Assembly (NCBI RefSeq): GCF_001552075.1
Contig: NZ_BCQM01000003.1
Coordinates: forward strand, 359,473 to 423,472
Length of the DNA: 64,000 nt
Origin: Arthrobacter luteolus NBRC 107841
GTDB lineage: Bacteria; Actinomycetota; Actinomycetes; Actinomycetales; Micrococcaceae
Reading direction: 5' to 3'
The position numbers were made by a program, and so were the translations under genes. A model generated the notes under the pieces. The model saw only the letters and a list, made by a program, of their open reading frames with translations, was not told the DNA's origin and did not search any database. Shown one piece after another: positions 25,645-37,200 of the stretch (position 1 is the stretch's first letter; each line of letters starts with the position of its first letter).

Positions 25645-27236
25645 AGCGGGATGTTCCCGTGCTTCTTATGCGGCAGCGTTGCGCGTTTGTCGCGCAGGGC
25701 GCGCAGGCCGCGGATCAGCTGCAGCCGGGTTTCCGAGGGCGCGATCACGGCGTCCACGTAACCCAGCTCCGCCGACTGGTACGGGTTGAGCAGTTCTTCC
25801 TCGTACGCGTTGATGTAGCCCTGCCGCACCTCGTCGACGTCGCGGCCTTCCGCCGCGGCCGCTGCCAGCTGCCCGCGGTACAGGATGTTCACCGCGCCCT
25901 GGGCGCCCATCACGCCGATCTGCGCGGTTGGCCAGGCGACGTTGAGGTCAGCGCCCAGCTTCTTGGAACCCATCACGATGTACGCGCCGCCGTAGGCCTT
26001 GCGGGTGATCACGGTCAGCTTCGGCACGGTGGCCTCTGCGTAGGCGTAGAGCAGCTTGGCGCCGCGGCGGATGATGCCCTGGAATTCCTGGTCCTTGCCG
26101 GGCAGGAAGCCGGGAACGTCCACGAAGGTCAGGATCGGGATGTTGAAGGCGTCGCAGTTCCGGACAAACCGGGCAGCCTTCTCGGAGGCGTTGATGTCCA
26201 GGGTGCCGGCGAACTGCAGGGGCTGGTTGGCGACGATGCCCACCGTGTGCCCTTCGAGCCGGCCGTAGCCGATGATCACGTTGGGGGCGTAGAGGGACTG
26301 CATTTCCAGGAAATGCCCGTCGTCGACCACCTGTTCAATGACCGTGCGCATGTCATACGGCTGGTTCGCGGAGTCCGGAATGAGGGTGTCCAGGGCGAGG
26401 TCGCCGTCGTTGATTTCCAGGTCCTGGTCGAACGCCGCCAGGGGGGCCTCGGCGAGGTTGTTGGAGGGCAGGAAGTCCAGCAGCTCCCGCACGAAATCGA
26501 TGGCGTCTTCTTCGTCCGAGGCCAGGTAGGTGGACGTGCCGGTGTTGGCGTTATGCTGCCGTGCGCCGCCCAAAGTCTCCATGTCCACGTCTTCGCCGGT
26601 GACCGTCTTGATCACGTCCGGTCCGGTGATGAACATATGGGAGGTCTTGTCCACCATCACCACGTAGTCGGTCAGGGCGGGGGAGTACGCGGCGCCGCCG
26701 GCGGACGGGCCCATGATCAGGGAGATCTGGGGAACGACGCCGGACGCGTGGACATTGTTGCGGAAGATATCGGCGAACATCGCCAGGGAGGCCACACCCT
26801 CCTGGATCCGGGCGCCGCCGCCGTCGAGGATGCCGATGACCGGGCAGCCGTTGCGCAGGGCGTGTTCCTGGACCTTGACGATCTTTTCGCCGTTGACCTG
26901 GCTCAGGGATCCGCCGTAGACGGTGAAGTCCTGGCTGTAGACCGCAACCGGGCGGCCGTCGACGGTGCCGTAGCCGGACACCAGTCCGTCACCCAGCGGC
27001 TTCTTCTTTTCCATCCCGAAGGCGGTGGAGCGGTGGACGGCCAGGGCGTCGAATTCCACAAAGGAGCCCTCGTCCAGGAGCAGGTCGATGCGTTCACGGG
27101 CGGTGTGCTTTCCCCGGGCGTGCTGCTTCTCGATGGCGGCGGTTCCGGAGGGCGCAGCGGCCAGGGCCTGGCGGCGCCGGAAGTCCGCAATCTTGCCTGC
27201 TGTGGTCTGCAGATCGATGTCCTGGTCGATGCTCAT
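25641..27236 (-). CDS. acyl-CoA carboxylase beta subunit (carboxyltransferase)
   Basis: A 531-residue carboxyltransferase of the propionyl/acetyl-CoA carboxylase type, transferring CO2 from biotin to acyl-CoA. It has [55 protein letters not shown] and a C-terminal half with VDVPGFLPG and [18 protein letters not shown]; the C-terminus ends [15 protein letters not shown] as in PccB. ATG at 27236 has GGAGAA upstream; the longer frame is not coding. It is the first gene of an operon with epsilon and probably the DUF885 gene. Confidence 0.95.
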   Translation of the reverse strand: MSIDQDIDLQTTAGKIADFRRRQALAAAPSGTAAIEKQHARGKHTARERIDLLLDEGSFVEFDALAVHRSTAFGMEKKKPLGDGLVSGYGTVDGRPVAVYSQDFTVYGGSLSQVNGEKIVKVQEHALRNGCPVIGILDGGGARIQEGVASLAMFADIFRNNVHASGVVPQISLIMGPSAGGAAYSPALTDYVVMVDKTSHMFITGPDVIKTVTGEDVDMETLGGARQHNANTGTSTYLASDEEDAIDFVRELLDFLPSNNLAEAPLAAFDQDLEINDGDLALDTLIPDSANQPYDMRTVIEQVVDDGHFLEMQSLYAPNVIIGYGRLEGHTVGIVANQPLQFAGTLDINASEKAARFVRNCDAFNIPILTFVDVPGFLPGKDQEFQGIIRRGAKLLYAYAEATVPKLTVITRKAYGGAYIVMGSKKLGADLNVAWPTAQIGVMGAQGAVNILYRGQLAAAAAEGRDVDEVRQGYINAYEEELLNPYQSAELGYVDAVIAPSETRLQLIRGLRALRDKRATLPHKKHGNIPL

Positions 27237-27381
27237 GTGTTCTCCGGGTGCTTCTGGGGGTGGCTGCCGGTCGGTGCCCCACCCCAACGGTGCGTCATGA
27301 CGGGTCAGGACGGGTTAAGTAGGTTTTACACAACTGGGCGGGCGTTCCACCCAGTCTAGTGAGCGGCAACACCTATCCCGG

Positions 27382-27398
27382 GTGTAGGAATCCTACAA
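27382..27398. promoter_or_regulatory. palindrome upstream of the beta carboxylase gene
   Basis: TGTAGGAATCCTACA (27383-27397) is a perfect 15-bp palindrome about 150 nt upstream of the beta-subunit start. The surrounding gap 27237-27549 (313 nt) holds this site, the operator at 27501, two divergent promoters and no gene. A similar palindrome lies upstream of the alpha-subunit gene. Confidence 0.6.
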
Positions 27399-27500
27399 TT
27401 TCGATCCCGGCGCGTTGGCCCGCTGAAAGATACCGGCAGTGGAGCGGGGGTGCGGTGCCCCGCGGGCAAGGCGCTGGCAGGCCGGCTGGCGGCCGGCCTG

Positions 27501-27520
27501 ATGTTACTGGTGAGTAACAT
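27501..27520. promoter_or_regulatory. TetR-type palindromic operator upstream of the SDR gene
   Basis: ATGTTACTGGTGAGTAACAT is a perfect palindrome with 8-bp arms and a 4-bp centre, 30-49 nt before the SDR start. The core TTACTxxxxAGTAA is a form bound by TetR regulators of fatty-acid catabolism in other actinobacteria and proteobacteria. The regulator here is not identified. Confidence 0.65.
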
Positions 27521-27549
27521 ATTTGCCCCGGGTGCATTACCCTGTCCGT

Positions 27550-28401
27550 ATGACCTCGAACACAGCCTCAACGAACCCGCGTTCCCTGGCCGGACGCACC
27601 ATCCTGATGTCCGGAGGCAGCCGCGGCATCGGGCTGGCCATCGCCCTGCGGGCAGCGGCCGACGGCGCCAACGTAGCGATGCTGGCGAAGACCGCCGAAC
27701 CGCACCCCAAGCTGGAGGGCACGGTGTACACCGCGGCCGAACAGCTGGAGGCCGCCGGCGGAAAGGCCCTGCCGATCATTGGCGATGTCCGCAGCGATGA
27801 GGACGTCGCCAATGCCGTCGCCGCCACGGTGGAACGGTTCGGCGGCATCGACATCGTGCTGAACAATGCCTCCGCCATCGATCTGCGCAGCACCGACGAC
27901 GTCAGCATGAAGAGCTACGACCTGATGCAGGACATCAACGCGCGCGGCACGTTCCTGCTGTCCAAGTCTTCGCTGGCGGCCCTGCGGAACTCGGACAACG
28001 GGCACATCCTCACGCTTTCGCCGCCGCTGAACCTCGACCCGAAGTGGGCCGGAAGCTACCTCGCTTACACAATGGCCAAATACGGCATGTCCCTGACCAC
28101 ACTGGGCCTGGCCGAAGAACTTCGGAAGGACGGCATCGGGGTCAACTCGCTCTGGCCGTGCACCTCCATCGACACCGCTGCCATCCGCAACATGCCCGGC
28201 GGCACCGAACTGGCCCGGGTGTCCCGCAGCGCCGACATCATGGCCGACGCCGCGCACGCCATCCTGACCCGCCCGGGAAAGGAAGCCACGGGCAACTTCT
28301 ACACCGACGAACAGGTCCTGGCCGAGGAGGGAGTCACTGACTTCGCCAAATACAGCCTCGGTGCTTCGGAAGACCAGCTCATGGCCGACTTCTTCCTCTG
28401 A
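27550..28401 (+). CDS. short-chain dehydrogenase/reductase, HSDL2-like
   Basis: A 283-residue NAD(P)-dependent oxidoreductase. It has the nucleotide site SGGSRGIGLAIA, NNAS, and a catalytic YTMAK. The sequence ALRAAADGANVAMLAKTAEPHPKLEGTVYTAAEQLEAAGG is typical of the hydroxysteroid-dehydrogenase-like 2 (HSDL2) branch. HSDL2-like enzymes are linked to fatty-acid and terpenoid metabolism. The TetR-type operator upstream and acyl-CoA carboxylase genes across the promoter are consistent with this. ATG at 27550 is preferred over an upstream in-frame start. Confidence 0.9.
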   Translation: MTSNTASTNPRSLAGRTILMSGGSRGIGLAIALRAAADGANVAMLAKTAEPHPKLEGTVYTAAEQLEAAGGKALPIIGDVRSDEDVANAVAATVERFGGIDIVLNNASAIDLRSTDDVSMKSYDLMQDINARGTFLLSKSSLAALRNSDNGHILTLSPPLNLDPKWAGSYLAYTMAKYGMSLTTLGLAEELRKDGIGVNSLWPCTSIDTAAIRNMPGGTELARVSRSADIMADAAHAILTRPGKEATGNFYTDEQVLAEEGVTDFAKYSLGASEDQLMADFFL

Positions 28402-28448
28402 GGCAGGCACCCGCCGGGGTGGAGGACCCGGCGCGTAAGATCGGAGGC

Positions 28449-29333
28449 ATGCATTTGCACTACTCCAGCATGGAGCGTCCACCCCTGGAACCACAGCGGC
28501 TCCAGGCGCGTCTTGTTGCCCCGGCTGGCCCGCTGTCCCGGCTGGACGTGGTTTCCGAAACCGGATCCACAAACGCTGACCTCGCGGACGCTGCCCGGCT
28601 GGTGCCTTCGCAGTACCCAGATCTCTCGGTCCTGACCGCGGAACTCCAGACGGCCGGCCGGGGCAGGCTGGGCCGCACCTGGGAAGCTCCGGTACGTTCC
28701 TCGCTGTTCGTCAGCGTCCTGCTGCGTCCGGTCAACCCATCCGGGCGCCCGCTGCCAACCCAGTCCTACGGCTGGCTGTCCCTGCTCTCCGCGTTGTCCC
28801 TCACCGAAAGCATTGCTGCCCGCACGGGGGTGGAGCCCAAGCTGAAATGGCCCAACGATGTCATGGTGGACGGCCGGAAGCTGGCCGGCATCCTGGCCCA
28901 GGTGGTTCCGGAAACGTCGGGCAATCCGCCCGCCGTCGTCGTTGGCACCGGCCTGAACGTATCCCTCACCGATGAGGACCAGCCGGTGAGCACCGCCACC
29001 AGCCTGCTCATGGAGTACGCCTCCACCACGGACCGGAACGTCCTGCTGGAGGATTATCTGCTCCGGTTTACGGCCGACTACCGCGGGTTCTGCGCCGTTG
29101 ACGGAAACGCGGAGGCGTCCCAGGCAGACGGGCGGACACTGAAGGAGAGCATCTCCTCCAGGATGGTCACGCTGGGCCAGGAAGTCCGGGCTTTCCTGCC
29201 GGACGGATCAGACCTGGTCGGCCGCGCGGTTGGCCTCGATCCGCATGGCGGACTGCTGATTCTCGACGGCGAGGGTGTCCGGCACGCGGTGACAGCGGCG
29301 GATGTGGTGCATCTCCGGGCCGCTCAGGCATGA
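28449..29333 (+). CDS. birA: biotin--[acetyl-CoA-carboxylase] ligase
   Basis: A 294-residue biotin protein ligase. It has GRGRLGRTW (residues 70-78), KWPNDVMVDGRKLAGIL and VVGTGLNV, and a C-terminal SH3-like domain. It has no N-terminal DNA-binding domain, so it is a monofunctional ligase and does not act as a repressor itself. It attaches biotin to the BCCP Lys of the carboxylase alpha subunit encoded upstream. ATG at 28449 lies 7 nt after TAAGAT (28436-28441), a likely -10, so the transcript may be leaderless. Confidence 0.95.
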   Translation: MHLHYSSMERPPLEPQRLQARLVAPAGPLSRLDVVSETGSTNADLADAARLVPSQYPDLSVLTAELQTAGRGRLGRTWEAPVRSSLFVSVLLRPVNPSGRPLPTQSYGWLSLLSALSLTESIAARTGVEPKLKWPNDVMVDGRKLAGILAQVVPETSGNPPAVVVGTGLNVSLTDEDQPVSTATSLLMEYASTTDRNVLLEDYLLRFTADYRGFCAVDGNAEASQADGRTLKESISSRMVTLGQEVRAFLPDGSDLVGRAVGLDPHGGLLILDGEGVRHAVTAADVVHLRAAQA

Positions 29334-29361
29334 GCGCGCGCCCATACGGACTCCGGTGCGG

Positions 29362-29925
29362 ATGAGGCTGGAGCCGGGGGAACAGGTCATCGTGGCTGCA
29401 CGGCCGCATGCTGGGCCACTGCTCGGGCCTATTCTGCTGGCCGCTGCCGCCTGTGCCGCCGCCGGCTTCGCCCTGGGATACCTGAGCCGGGAAACCCTCC
29501 CGGCTGCCCTGGCGGAGTGGACCTTTGTGCTGGTGCCCGCCGTCGTGCTCCTGACCCTCCTGCTGCTGGCACGGTTCTGCATACCGCCGGTGCTGCGCTG
29601 GAACGCCACCCGGTACGTCCTGACCAGCCGCCGGCTGATCCAGCGCCGGGGAGTGCTCCGGCGCCGCGAACACGACCTGCCGCTGGCCTCGATCTACCAG
29701 CTGGAAGCGCGGCAGGGGATCCTGCAGCGGATGCAGCGTGCCGGAACCCTGCGGATCGACCTTGGCCGCGGCCGGGTGATCGACTATGCCTCCATGCCTG
29801 AGGTGCACCGGTTCAAGTCAATTGTGTTGGCCACCATAGAGCAGCTGCCCATGACTGTGATGTTCGATGGTGTAGATATTGAAGGAAGCACGGGTTACGA
29901 CGACGATTGGAGCGGCCATGAGTGA
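29362..29925 (+). CDS. PH-domain (bPH2/YdbS-like) membrane protein
   Basis: A 187-residue protein. It begins MRLEPGEQVIVAARPH, has two membrane helices (GPILLAAAACAAAGFALGYL and WTFVLVPAVVLLTLLLLARF), and then a bacterial PH domain (RWNATRYVLTSRRLIQRRGVLRRREHDLPLASIYQLEARQGILQRMQRAGTLRI). The last part resembles the common YdbS-type sequence. The start is ATG at 29362; GTG at 29356 is possible. It overlaps the adenylate cyclase gene by 8 nt, suggesting co-expression. Role unknown. Confidence 0.88.
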   Translation: MRLEPGEQVIVAARPHAGPLLGPILLAAAACAAAGFALGYLSRETLPAALAEWTFVLVPAVVLLTLLLLARFCIPPVLRWNATRYVLTSRRLIQRRGVLRRREHDLPLASIYQLEARQGILQRMQRAGTLRIDLGRGRVIDYASMPEVHRFKSIVLATIEQLPMTVMFDGVDIEGSTGYDDDWSGHE

Positions 29926-31072
29926 TCAGGGCCACGAAGCGCCTGACGACGCTGCCGAGCCCGAGCCCGAGCCCGAGCCGCTGACGCTGTCCATGAACAC
30001 CGTGCCGGTGCCGGACAAGCCGGAACCTGCGGAGTCCCCGGGGTCGATCGACCGCGAGGACGTGCGGAAGCTCGAAGCTCAGCTGATTGGCGGTCCGCGT
30101 ACGCTCAAGCGGCGCGAGGCCGCTGCGGGTGCGGGTGTCTCCCTGCTTTCCGCGCGCAAGCTGTGGCGGGCCATGGGTTTTCCTAACCTCGACGACGACG
30201 CCGTGTTCTTCACCGAAGCGGACCGCGATGCGCTGAGCACGGTGATCCAGCTGGTCCGCGATGAACAGCTCACCGAGGAAGCCGCCATCTCGATTATGCG
30301 TTCCATCGGCCAGATGACCGACCGCATGGTGGTGTGGCAGATTGAGGCCCTGGTGGAGGAGATGGTGGTCCAGCGTGGAATCACCGACGCCGAGGCGCGG
30401 AAGAAGCTCGTCGCGGCGCTGCCGGACCTCATCGAGCCGCTGGAGAAGACCCTCGTCTACGCCTGGAAGCGGCAGCTGAACGCCGCGATCCAGCGGCTGG
30501 CCCTGCGCGCGGAGGCCGGACTGGCCAGCCACGACTCGGACACTGACGATAATCCGCTGCCGCTGGCGCGCGCCGTCGGATTCGCGGACCTGGTCTCCTA
30601 CACCAGCCTGTCGCGGCAGATGAACGAGAAGACGCTGGCGCAGATGGTGCAGCGTTTTGAGCACAAGTGCTCCGAGATCATTTCCGTGGGCGGCGGCCGG
30701 CTGGTGAAGACCATCGGCGACGAAGTGCTCTTCAACGCCGAAACCCCGGAAGCCGGCGCCGAGATCTCCCTGGCGCTGGCGAAGGCCTTCACCGAGGACG
30801 AGCTGCTTCCCTCCGCCCGCGTGGCGATGGTGTGGGGCCGTGTCCTCTCCCGGCTGGGCGATATCTACGGACCCACCGTCAACCTCGCGTCCCGGCTGAC
30901 CTCGCTGGCGGAACCCGGGACAGTGCTGACCGATGCCTCGACGGCAGCGGCGCTGCGCAACAACGACAGCTTCGTCCTGATCCCGCATTCACCGCGCAAC
31001 GTGCGCGGTTTCGGCGAAATCCACCCCGTGACCCTGGCACGGGGGACCGGGCAGGGCCTGGTGCTGGACTAG
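29918..31072 (+). CDS. class III adenylate cyclase with N-terminal autoinhibitory domain (Rv1264-like)
   Basis: A 384-residue soluble protein. It has a Pro/Glu repeat near the N-terminus (EPEPEPEP), then an all-helical regulatory domain (about 45-200: LKRREAAAGAGVSLLSARKLWRAMGFPNL, DALSTVIQLVRDEQLTEEAAISIMRSIGQMTDRM), then the cyclase catalytic domain. FADLVSYT carries the first metal Asp, GRLVKTIGDEVLF the substrate Lys and second Asp, and GDIYGPTVNLASRL the transition-state Arg. The architecture matches mycobacterial pH-sensing Rv1264. ATG at 29918 has GGAG upstream; a longer frame starts in the PH-protein gene. Confidence 0.92.
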   Translation: MSDQGHEAPDDAAEPEPEPEPLTLSMNTVPVPDKPEPAESPGSIDREDVRKLEAQLIGGPRTLKRREAAAGAGVSLLSARKLWRAMGFPNLDDDAVFFTEADRDALSTVIQLVRDEQLTEEAAISIMRSIGQMTDRMVVWQIEALVEEMVVQRGITDAEARKKLVAALPDLIEPLEKTLVYAWKRQLNAAIQRLALRAEAGLASHDSDTDDNPLPLARAVGFADLVSYTSLSRQMNEKTLAQMVQRFEHKCSEIISVGGGRLVKTIGDEVLFNAETPEAGAEISLALAKAFTEDELLPSARVAMVWGRVLSRLGDIYGPTVNLASRLTSLAEPGTVLTDASTAAALRNNDSFVLIPHSPRNVRGFGEIHPVTLARGTGQGLVLD

Positions 31073-31285
31073 GGACCGGTGTCCGGCGGGACGCGGTGTC
31101 CGGCGCTCTCAGCCTCGGCCCCGGCACTCTCAACCCGCCGCACCGGTAATTTTGCGCAGGGAGCTTAGCAATATGCGACACTAGGTGCGTCTGCCTGCCG
31201 ATCTGCTGCCGCCGCGCCTGGACAGCGCATCTCACGGCCCGCCGCAGCACGGCCAGGCTTGGGGGTTCTTAACAGGGGGAAGCAA

Positions 31286-34200
31286 GTGTCACTCTTCAGG
31301 GGGGCTGCGCGCGCGCAGAGCCGTACCCGCCGCAAGGCAGCATCGGTCGGCGCCGCAGTCGCCGCGGCCGGGGCGCTTGTCGCCACCGCCATCCTGTACC
31401 CCGGCTTTGCCAGCGCTGACGTGGACCTGAACGACGGCGGCGTGTGGGTCACCAACGGAACCCAGGGCATGGTGGGACACCTCAACTACTCGGCCCGCAT
31501 GCTCGACGGCGCCTACGCCGCCAACAGCGACGGGTTCGACGTAACGCAGAACGCCGGCACCGTCTTCCACACCAATACCGACCAGTCCAAGGTGTCACCC
31601 GTTGACGTAGCCAACGTTGCCCGCGGCACCGAGGTCCAGCTTCCGGCGTCGGCCACCATCTCGCAGGGCGGCTCCATCATCGCGGTGACCGATCCGGCCG
31701 CCGGTGCGGTGTGGCTGACCACCGCCGATGCCCTGCCGTTCTTCAGCGATGCGGAGAACGAACCCGCGCTCGAGGATTCCCCCGGGATCGCCGCCGGAGT
31801 CTCCCCGGAGGGCCATGTTGCCGTCGCAGCGCCCCGGGACGGCCTCCTCTACGGCTACGACGTTCAGCCCAACGGCACCTTTGGCGAACCGGAGATCACC
31901 AAGGCCGAGGAACTGCGCAGTTTCGGTGACGTCCAGGTGGCCGCCGTCGGGCGCAAGGCCGTTGCCTTCGATCCGGAATTGGGCACCCTGGTTCTGCCCG
32001 GCGGAAAAACCGTCATCCTGCCCGATACCCGCGGCGCCCGGCTCCAGGAATCGGGACCGGAATCCGGGTTCGTGGTCCTTGCCACCGCCACGGCCCTGAT
32101 CAAGCAGCCATTGGACGGCTCGGACGCCACCGTGACCGAAGTGGGCAGCGGAGGGCTTCCCGCCGCTCCCGTAGTGGTGGACTCCTGCGTCCACGCCGCC
32201 TGGTCCGGCGCCGGCACCTACCTCCGCGACTGCGCTTCCGACGCCGACGATTCGCGGGAGGAAATTCCCGGCATCGGTGCGTCCTCCGAACTGGTCTTCC
32301 GCGCCAACCGGTCCGTGGTGGTACTCAACGACATCAACGGCGGAAACATCTGGCTGGTGCTGGAGAACATGCAGCTGGTGGACAACTGGGGCGACGTCAT
32401 CCCGCCAAAGCAGGATTCCAGCGACGACGAAGAGGAATCCGCCAGCGAAAACCCGGTCAACACCCTTCCGGACCGCACCGGGGAAAACCGGCCGCCGGTA
32501 GCCGGCGATGACCGGTTCGGTGTCCGCCCCGGCCGCACCACCATCCTGAATGTCCTGGACAATGACACCGATCCCGACGGCGATCTGCTGACAGTCCAGC
32601 TTTCGGGCCCCCAGCCCACCGCGGGAACGGTGCAGGAAATCTACAACGGCGCCGGCCTGCAGATAGTGGTCCCGCCCGAAGCAGCGGGAACCAGCACCTT
32701 CAACTACGAGGTCCGCGACGGCCGCGGCGGCAGCGCCTCCGCCAGCGCCACTGTGCAGGTGCGGGGCAACACCGAAAACAGTCCGCCCGAGCCGCGGCGG
32801 TCCACGAAAATCCTGGTGGAACAGGGCCAATCGGTCAGCCAGAACATCCTCAACGACTGGATGGATCCCGACGGCGATGACCTGGTCCTCGTTTCGGCTG
32901 AGCCGACAGCCGACGGCGACCAGGTCCGCAGCCGCTCCGACGGACTGCTGACCTTCCGGGACATCGGCAAAAGCCAGGGCATCAAGGACGTGGCCATCAC
33001 CGTCTCCGACGGCACCGAAACCTCAACCGGCACGGTGACGTTCGATGTCCGCCCGGGCGGAGTTCTGCCGCCGGTGACCAACTTCGACCACTTCACCGCC
33101 ACCGTCGGCGAGGCCGTCACCCTGTATCCGCTGCAGAACGACCTTGATCCCGCCGGCGGCCGGCTCAGCCTCGCCAAAGCAGAGGCCGAAGACGGTTCAG
33201 AAGTTGTCCCGGATTATGATACGGGAGCCATCGCGTTCACCCCGGACGCCGCGAAAACCTACTACATCGAATATCTGGTGACCAACGGCCCGCAGAGCGC
33301 CAGCGGCCTCATCCGGGTGGACGCCGCCGAATCCGGCAGGCAGGGAGCCCCCGTAGCCGTGCGTGACGTGGCCCTGCTGCCGCGCGGCGGCAGCGTGCTG
33401 GTGGATGTCCTCGGCAATGACACTGATCCCACCGGCGGCGTGCTGGTGGTGCAGTCGGTCAGTACCGGCAGCAGTTCCCCGCTGGACGTGGCGGTGCTGG
33501 ACCACAACATCCTGCAGATCCACGACGTCCGCGGCCTCCAGGACCAGTCCACCATCAGCTACACGGTCTCCAACGGAACGGCCAGCGCCAGCGGGGAGGT
33601 CAGCGTCCTGCCGGTGGAGGGGCCCGGGACGCTGCTGCCGCCGTCGGCCGCCGCCGACACCGCAACCGTGCGGGTCGGCGACGTGGTGAACATACCGGTC
33701 TTGGAAAACGATGTCTCGCCCACCGGCGATACGCTGACCCTCAACCCGGTGCTGGCCCAGGGCGTTGATCCGCTGGACGGGCAGATGTTCACCGCAGAGA
33801 ATACGCTCCGGTTCGTCGCGGGCGAGACGGCCAAGACGGTGTACGCCATCTACGAGGTCCGCGATTCCACCGGGCAGAGCGACTCGGCGCAGGTGCGCAT
33901 CAACATCCGGCCGCGCGACGACGAGCGGAACACTCCGCCGGTCCCGAAGAACCTGGAAGGCCGTGCCATCGCCGGCACCACCGTCCGGATCCCCGTGCCG
34001 CTGGACGGGCTGGACTCCGACGGGGACTCAGTGTTCCTCAACGGGATCGAGGAGGCTCCCAGGTTCGGCGCCGCCGTTCCGGGACCGAACTACATCGACT
34101 ACACCGCTTCCGCCACCGCGGCGGGCACCGACTCCTTCACCTATTCCGTCCGGGACCGGCTGGGTCTGGTGAACACCGGCACGGTCCGGGTGGGAATCGC

Positions 34201-37200
34201 GCCCATTGCAGAGGCGAACCAGAAACCGGTGGCGGTCGACGACGCCGTGACGGTGCGTCCGGGCCGCGAGGTCGCCGTGCCTGCGCTGCAGAATGACTCC
34301 GACCCTGACGGTGATCCAATCTCCCTGGACCCCGAAGGAGTGACCGCGCAGAACCCGGAGATGAATGCCCGGGCCGACGCCGGCCGGGTCCGCTTCACTG
34401 TTCCCGCCGAGGCAGGCAGCTACAACGTGCGCTACGCCGTCCGGGATAACCGCGGCGGCTCAGCGAACGGGAACGTCGCCGTCGTCTCCGATCCGAACGC
34501 GGAACTGCTGGCTCCGGTGGCGCGCGATGACCGGGTGGAGGTCGCGGAAATCCGCGGCCGGACCGCCGTCGACGTCGCGGTCCTGGAAAACGACGAAGAC
34601 CCTGACGGCGTTGCCGAGGATCTCAAGGTGTCCGTGGATCCGTCCCGGCTTACCGCCTCAGCGGCAGGGGACCGGGTCCGGGTGGAACTGCTGGAGGAAG
34701 CGCAGATCATCCCGTACACCGTCCAGGACATGGACGGCGGAACTGCCACGGCCGTGATCTGGGTTCCGGGCCTGAGCGCCCAGTACCCGACGCTGCGGAG
34801 CAACGCCGTGCTGGAAGTCGAAGCTGCCCAGACCCTGGACCTGGAACTGGCGGAACTCGTTGAGGTCCGGGAAGGCCGGACGCCCCGGATCACCGAGGCA
34901 GCCAAGGTCAGCGGCATCGGCTCCTCCAACCGGGATACCTGGGTGGCGGACGAAGACACCCTGGCCTACACCGCCGACGGGAACTACGCCGGACTCGGCT
35001 CGATGACCTTCGAAGTCACCGACGGCTCCGGTCCGGATGACCCGGACGGGCTGAAAGCCACCCTGACAGTGCTGATCAACGTGCTTCCGCAGCCCGAGCA
35101 GAACCTTCCGCCGGTGATGAGCCCCGGGTCGCTGGAGGCCGCCATCGGCGAGGACGCGGTGACCCTGGACCTGGCCCCGCTGGCCTCCGACCCCAATCCC
35201 GGTGACGCCGGGAAGCTGTCCTTCGCACTGGCCGGCCAGGTTCCGGCCGGATTCGAGGCGCGGCTCTCCGGCACGGTCCTGTCCGTCTCAGCCGCGGACG
35301 GAGCCACCGTCGGCACGCTGGGGCAGCTGGGTGTCACCGTCACCGACGGGCGCAGCGACCCGGTGGCCGGCCGCGTGGACCTGGCCGTCCTGGGCTCCAG
35401 CCGTCCGCTTCCGGTCGCCGCGGACGACTCCGTGGACGACGCCGTGCAGGGCCGGGCGGTCACGGTGCCCGTCCTGGACAATGACGACAACCCGTTCCCG
35501 GAAACCCCGCTGGAAATCATGGAGGCCAGCGCCGACGGCAACGGTACCGCCAGCATCCAGGGCAGTTCCGTGGTGGTCACCCCGGCCGCTGATTTCGTGG
35601 GCAGCATGACCGTGCAGTACCGGGTGCAGGACAAGACCGGCCAGGCCGACCGGCAGGCCTCGGCCCGGATCCTGCTCACCGTGCAGGGCCGTCCGGACGC
35701 ACCGGCCACCCCCGTGGTGGAGTCGACCCGCAGCCGCACGGTGGTGCTGGCCTGGGACCCGCCCGCTGCCAACGGGGCTCCGATCACCGGGTACACCGTC
35801 ACCGGGACCGGTGGCTTCAGCCAGGCCTGCCCGGCCACCACCTGCACGCTCACCGGCCTGACGAACAACGTTGAGTACGCCTTCTCCGTCACGGCCACCA
35901 ACGTCAACGGCACCTCCGAACCGTCCCCGCAGTCCGCCGTCGTCCGCCCGGACACCCAGCCTGCCCAGCCCGCGCCTCCGGTCCTCACCTTCGGCGACAA
36001 GCAGCTGGGCGTCGCCTGGACCCCGCCGGCGAACGACGGGTCGCCGATCGAGTCCTACGACCTGCAGATCTCCCCGGCCCCGGTCAGCGGCGTGTCGCAG
36101 AAGACCGTCCCGGCGTCCATGACGCAGACCACCTGGACCGGACTGGCCAACGGCACCAGCTACCGGGTGCGGGTCCAGGCCCGGAATGCCGCTCCGGAAC
36201 CGTCCGGTTTCAGCGACTACTCGGCGGCCGAGGTCCCCGCCGGAGCACCGGCAGCACCCGGGTCGCCCACCACGGCGCGGGCAGACTCGGTGGGAACGCA
36301 GAGCCAGCTCACGGTCGACTGGAACGACACCGCAGCCAACGGAGCTCCCGTGACGCATTATCAGTTGCGCGAATCGCAGGGGTCCACGGTGGTGCGCACC
36401 CTCGAGGCCGGCGCCGTGTCCAACATGACCGTACGCGTGGATAACTCCGAGCAGAACTACACCTACGCCGTCCGCGCCCTGAACAAGGCCGGCTGGAGCG
36501 ACTGGGGGCCGGCGTCCGCGCCGCGCCGCGCCGTCGGGACGCCCGATGCTCCGGCAGCGCCAAGCCTGGCGGCCTCCCGCACGGGTGCCGAGGGCCGGTC
36601 GGTCACGATCACTTTCAGTCCGCTCAGTGCCAGCGCCCGCAACGGCGCCCGCGCCGAGGAAGTCAGCTACCGCGCCAGCTTCAGCGACGGCCGCTCCCTG
36701 GCGGTTAGCAGCGGACAGGAAATCACCGGATTCAGCAACGGGGCAAACATCAGCGCCCGGCTGACCGCCGTCGTGAATTCCGACGGGTCCAGCTATGACA
36801 GTCCCGCCTCCGCCGCCTCCTCGGCTGTCCAGGTGTATGGCAGCCCGGGAACACCGACGGCCTCCGGTTCGAACGGCGGACAGGGCAGCACCACCGCCAC
36901 TCTGTCCTGGGGGCCGCCCAACCAGAATGCGCACGACGTCGCCCAGGTCCAGATCTCGATCGACGGCGGCGGCTGGGAAACGGTCGGTGCCAACGGCAGC
37001 CGCAGCGTCGGCAACGGGTACAACCAGGACCACAGCATCCGGGTCCGGGTCCTGAACTCGCAGGGAACCCCAGGGGCCGAGGCAGCGGCCTCCGCCCGGA
37101 CCGGTGCCGAGCCGCCGCCGTCCACGTGGTCGCTGACGGTTGGGAACCAGCTCCCTGTGTCCGATCGGCGCACCTGCATGGACCCTGCCTCGGGGACCAA

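Noticed and set aside
31073..31285. Promoter of the long PFNA-type operon
   Set aside because: The gap must hold a promoter (TTGCGC near 31150 is possible), but no convincing -10 at proper spacing could be assigned.
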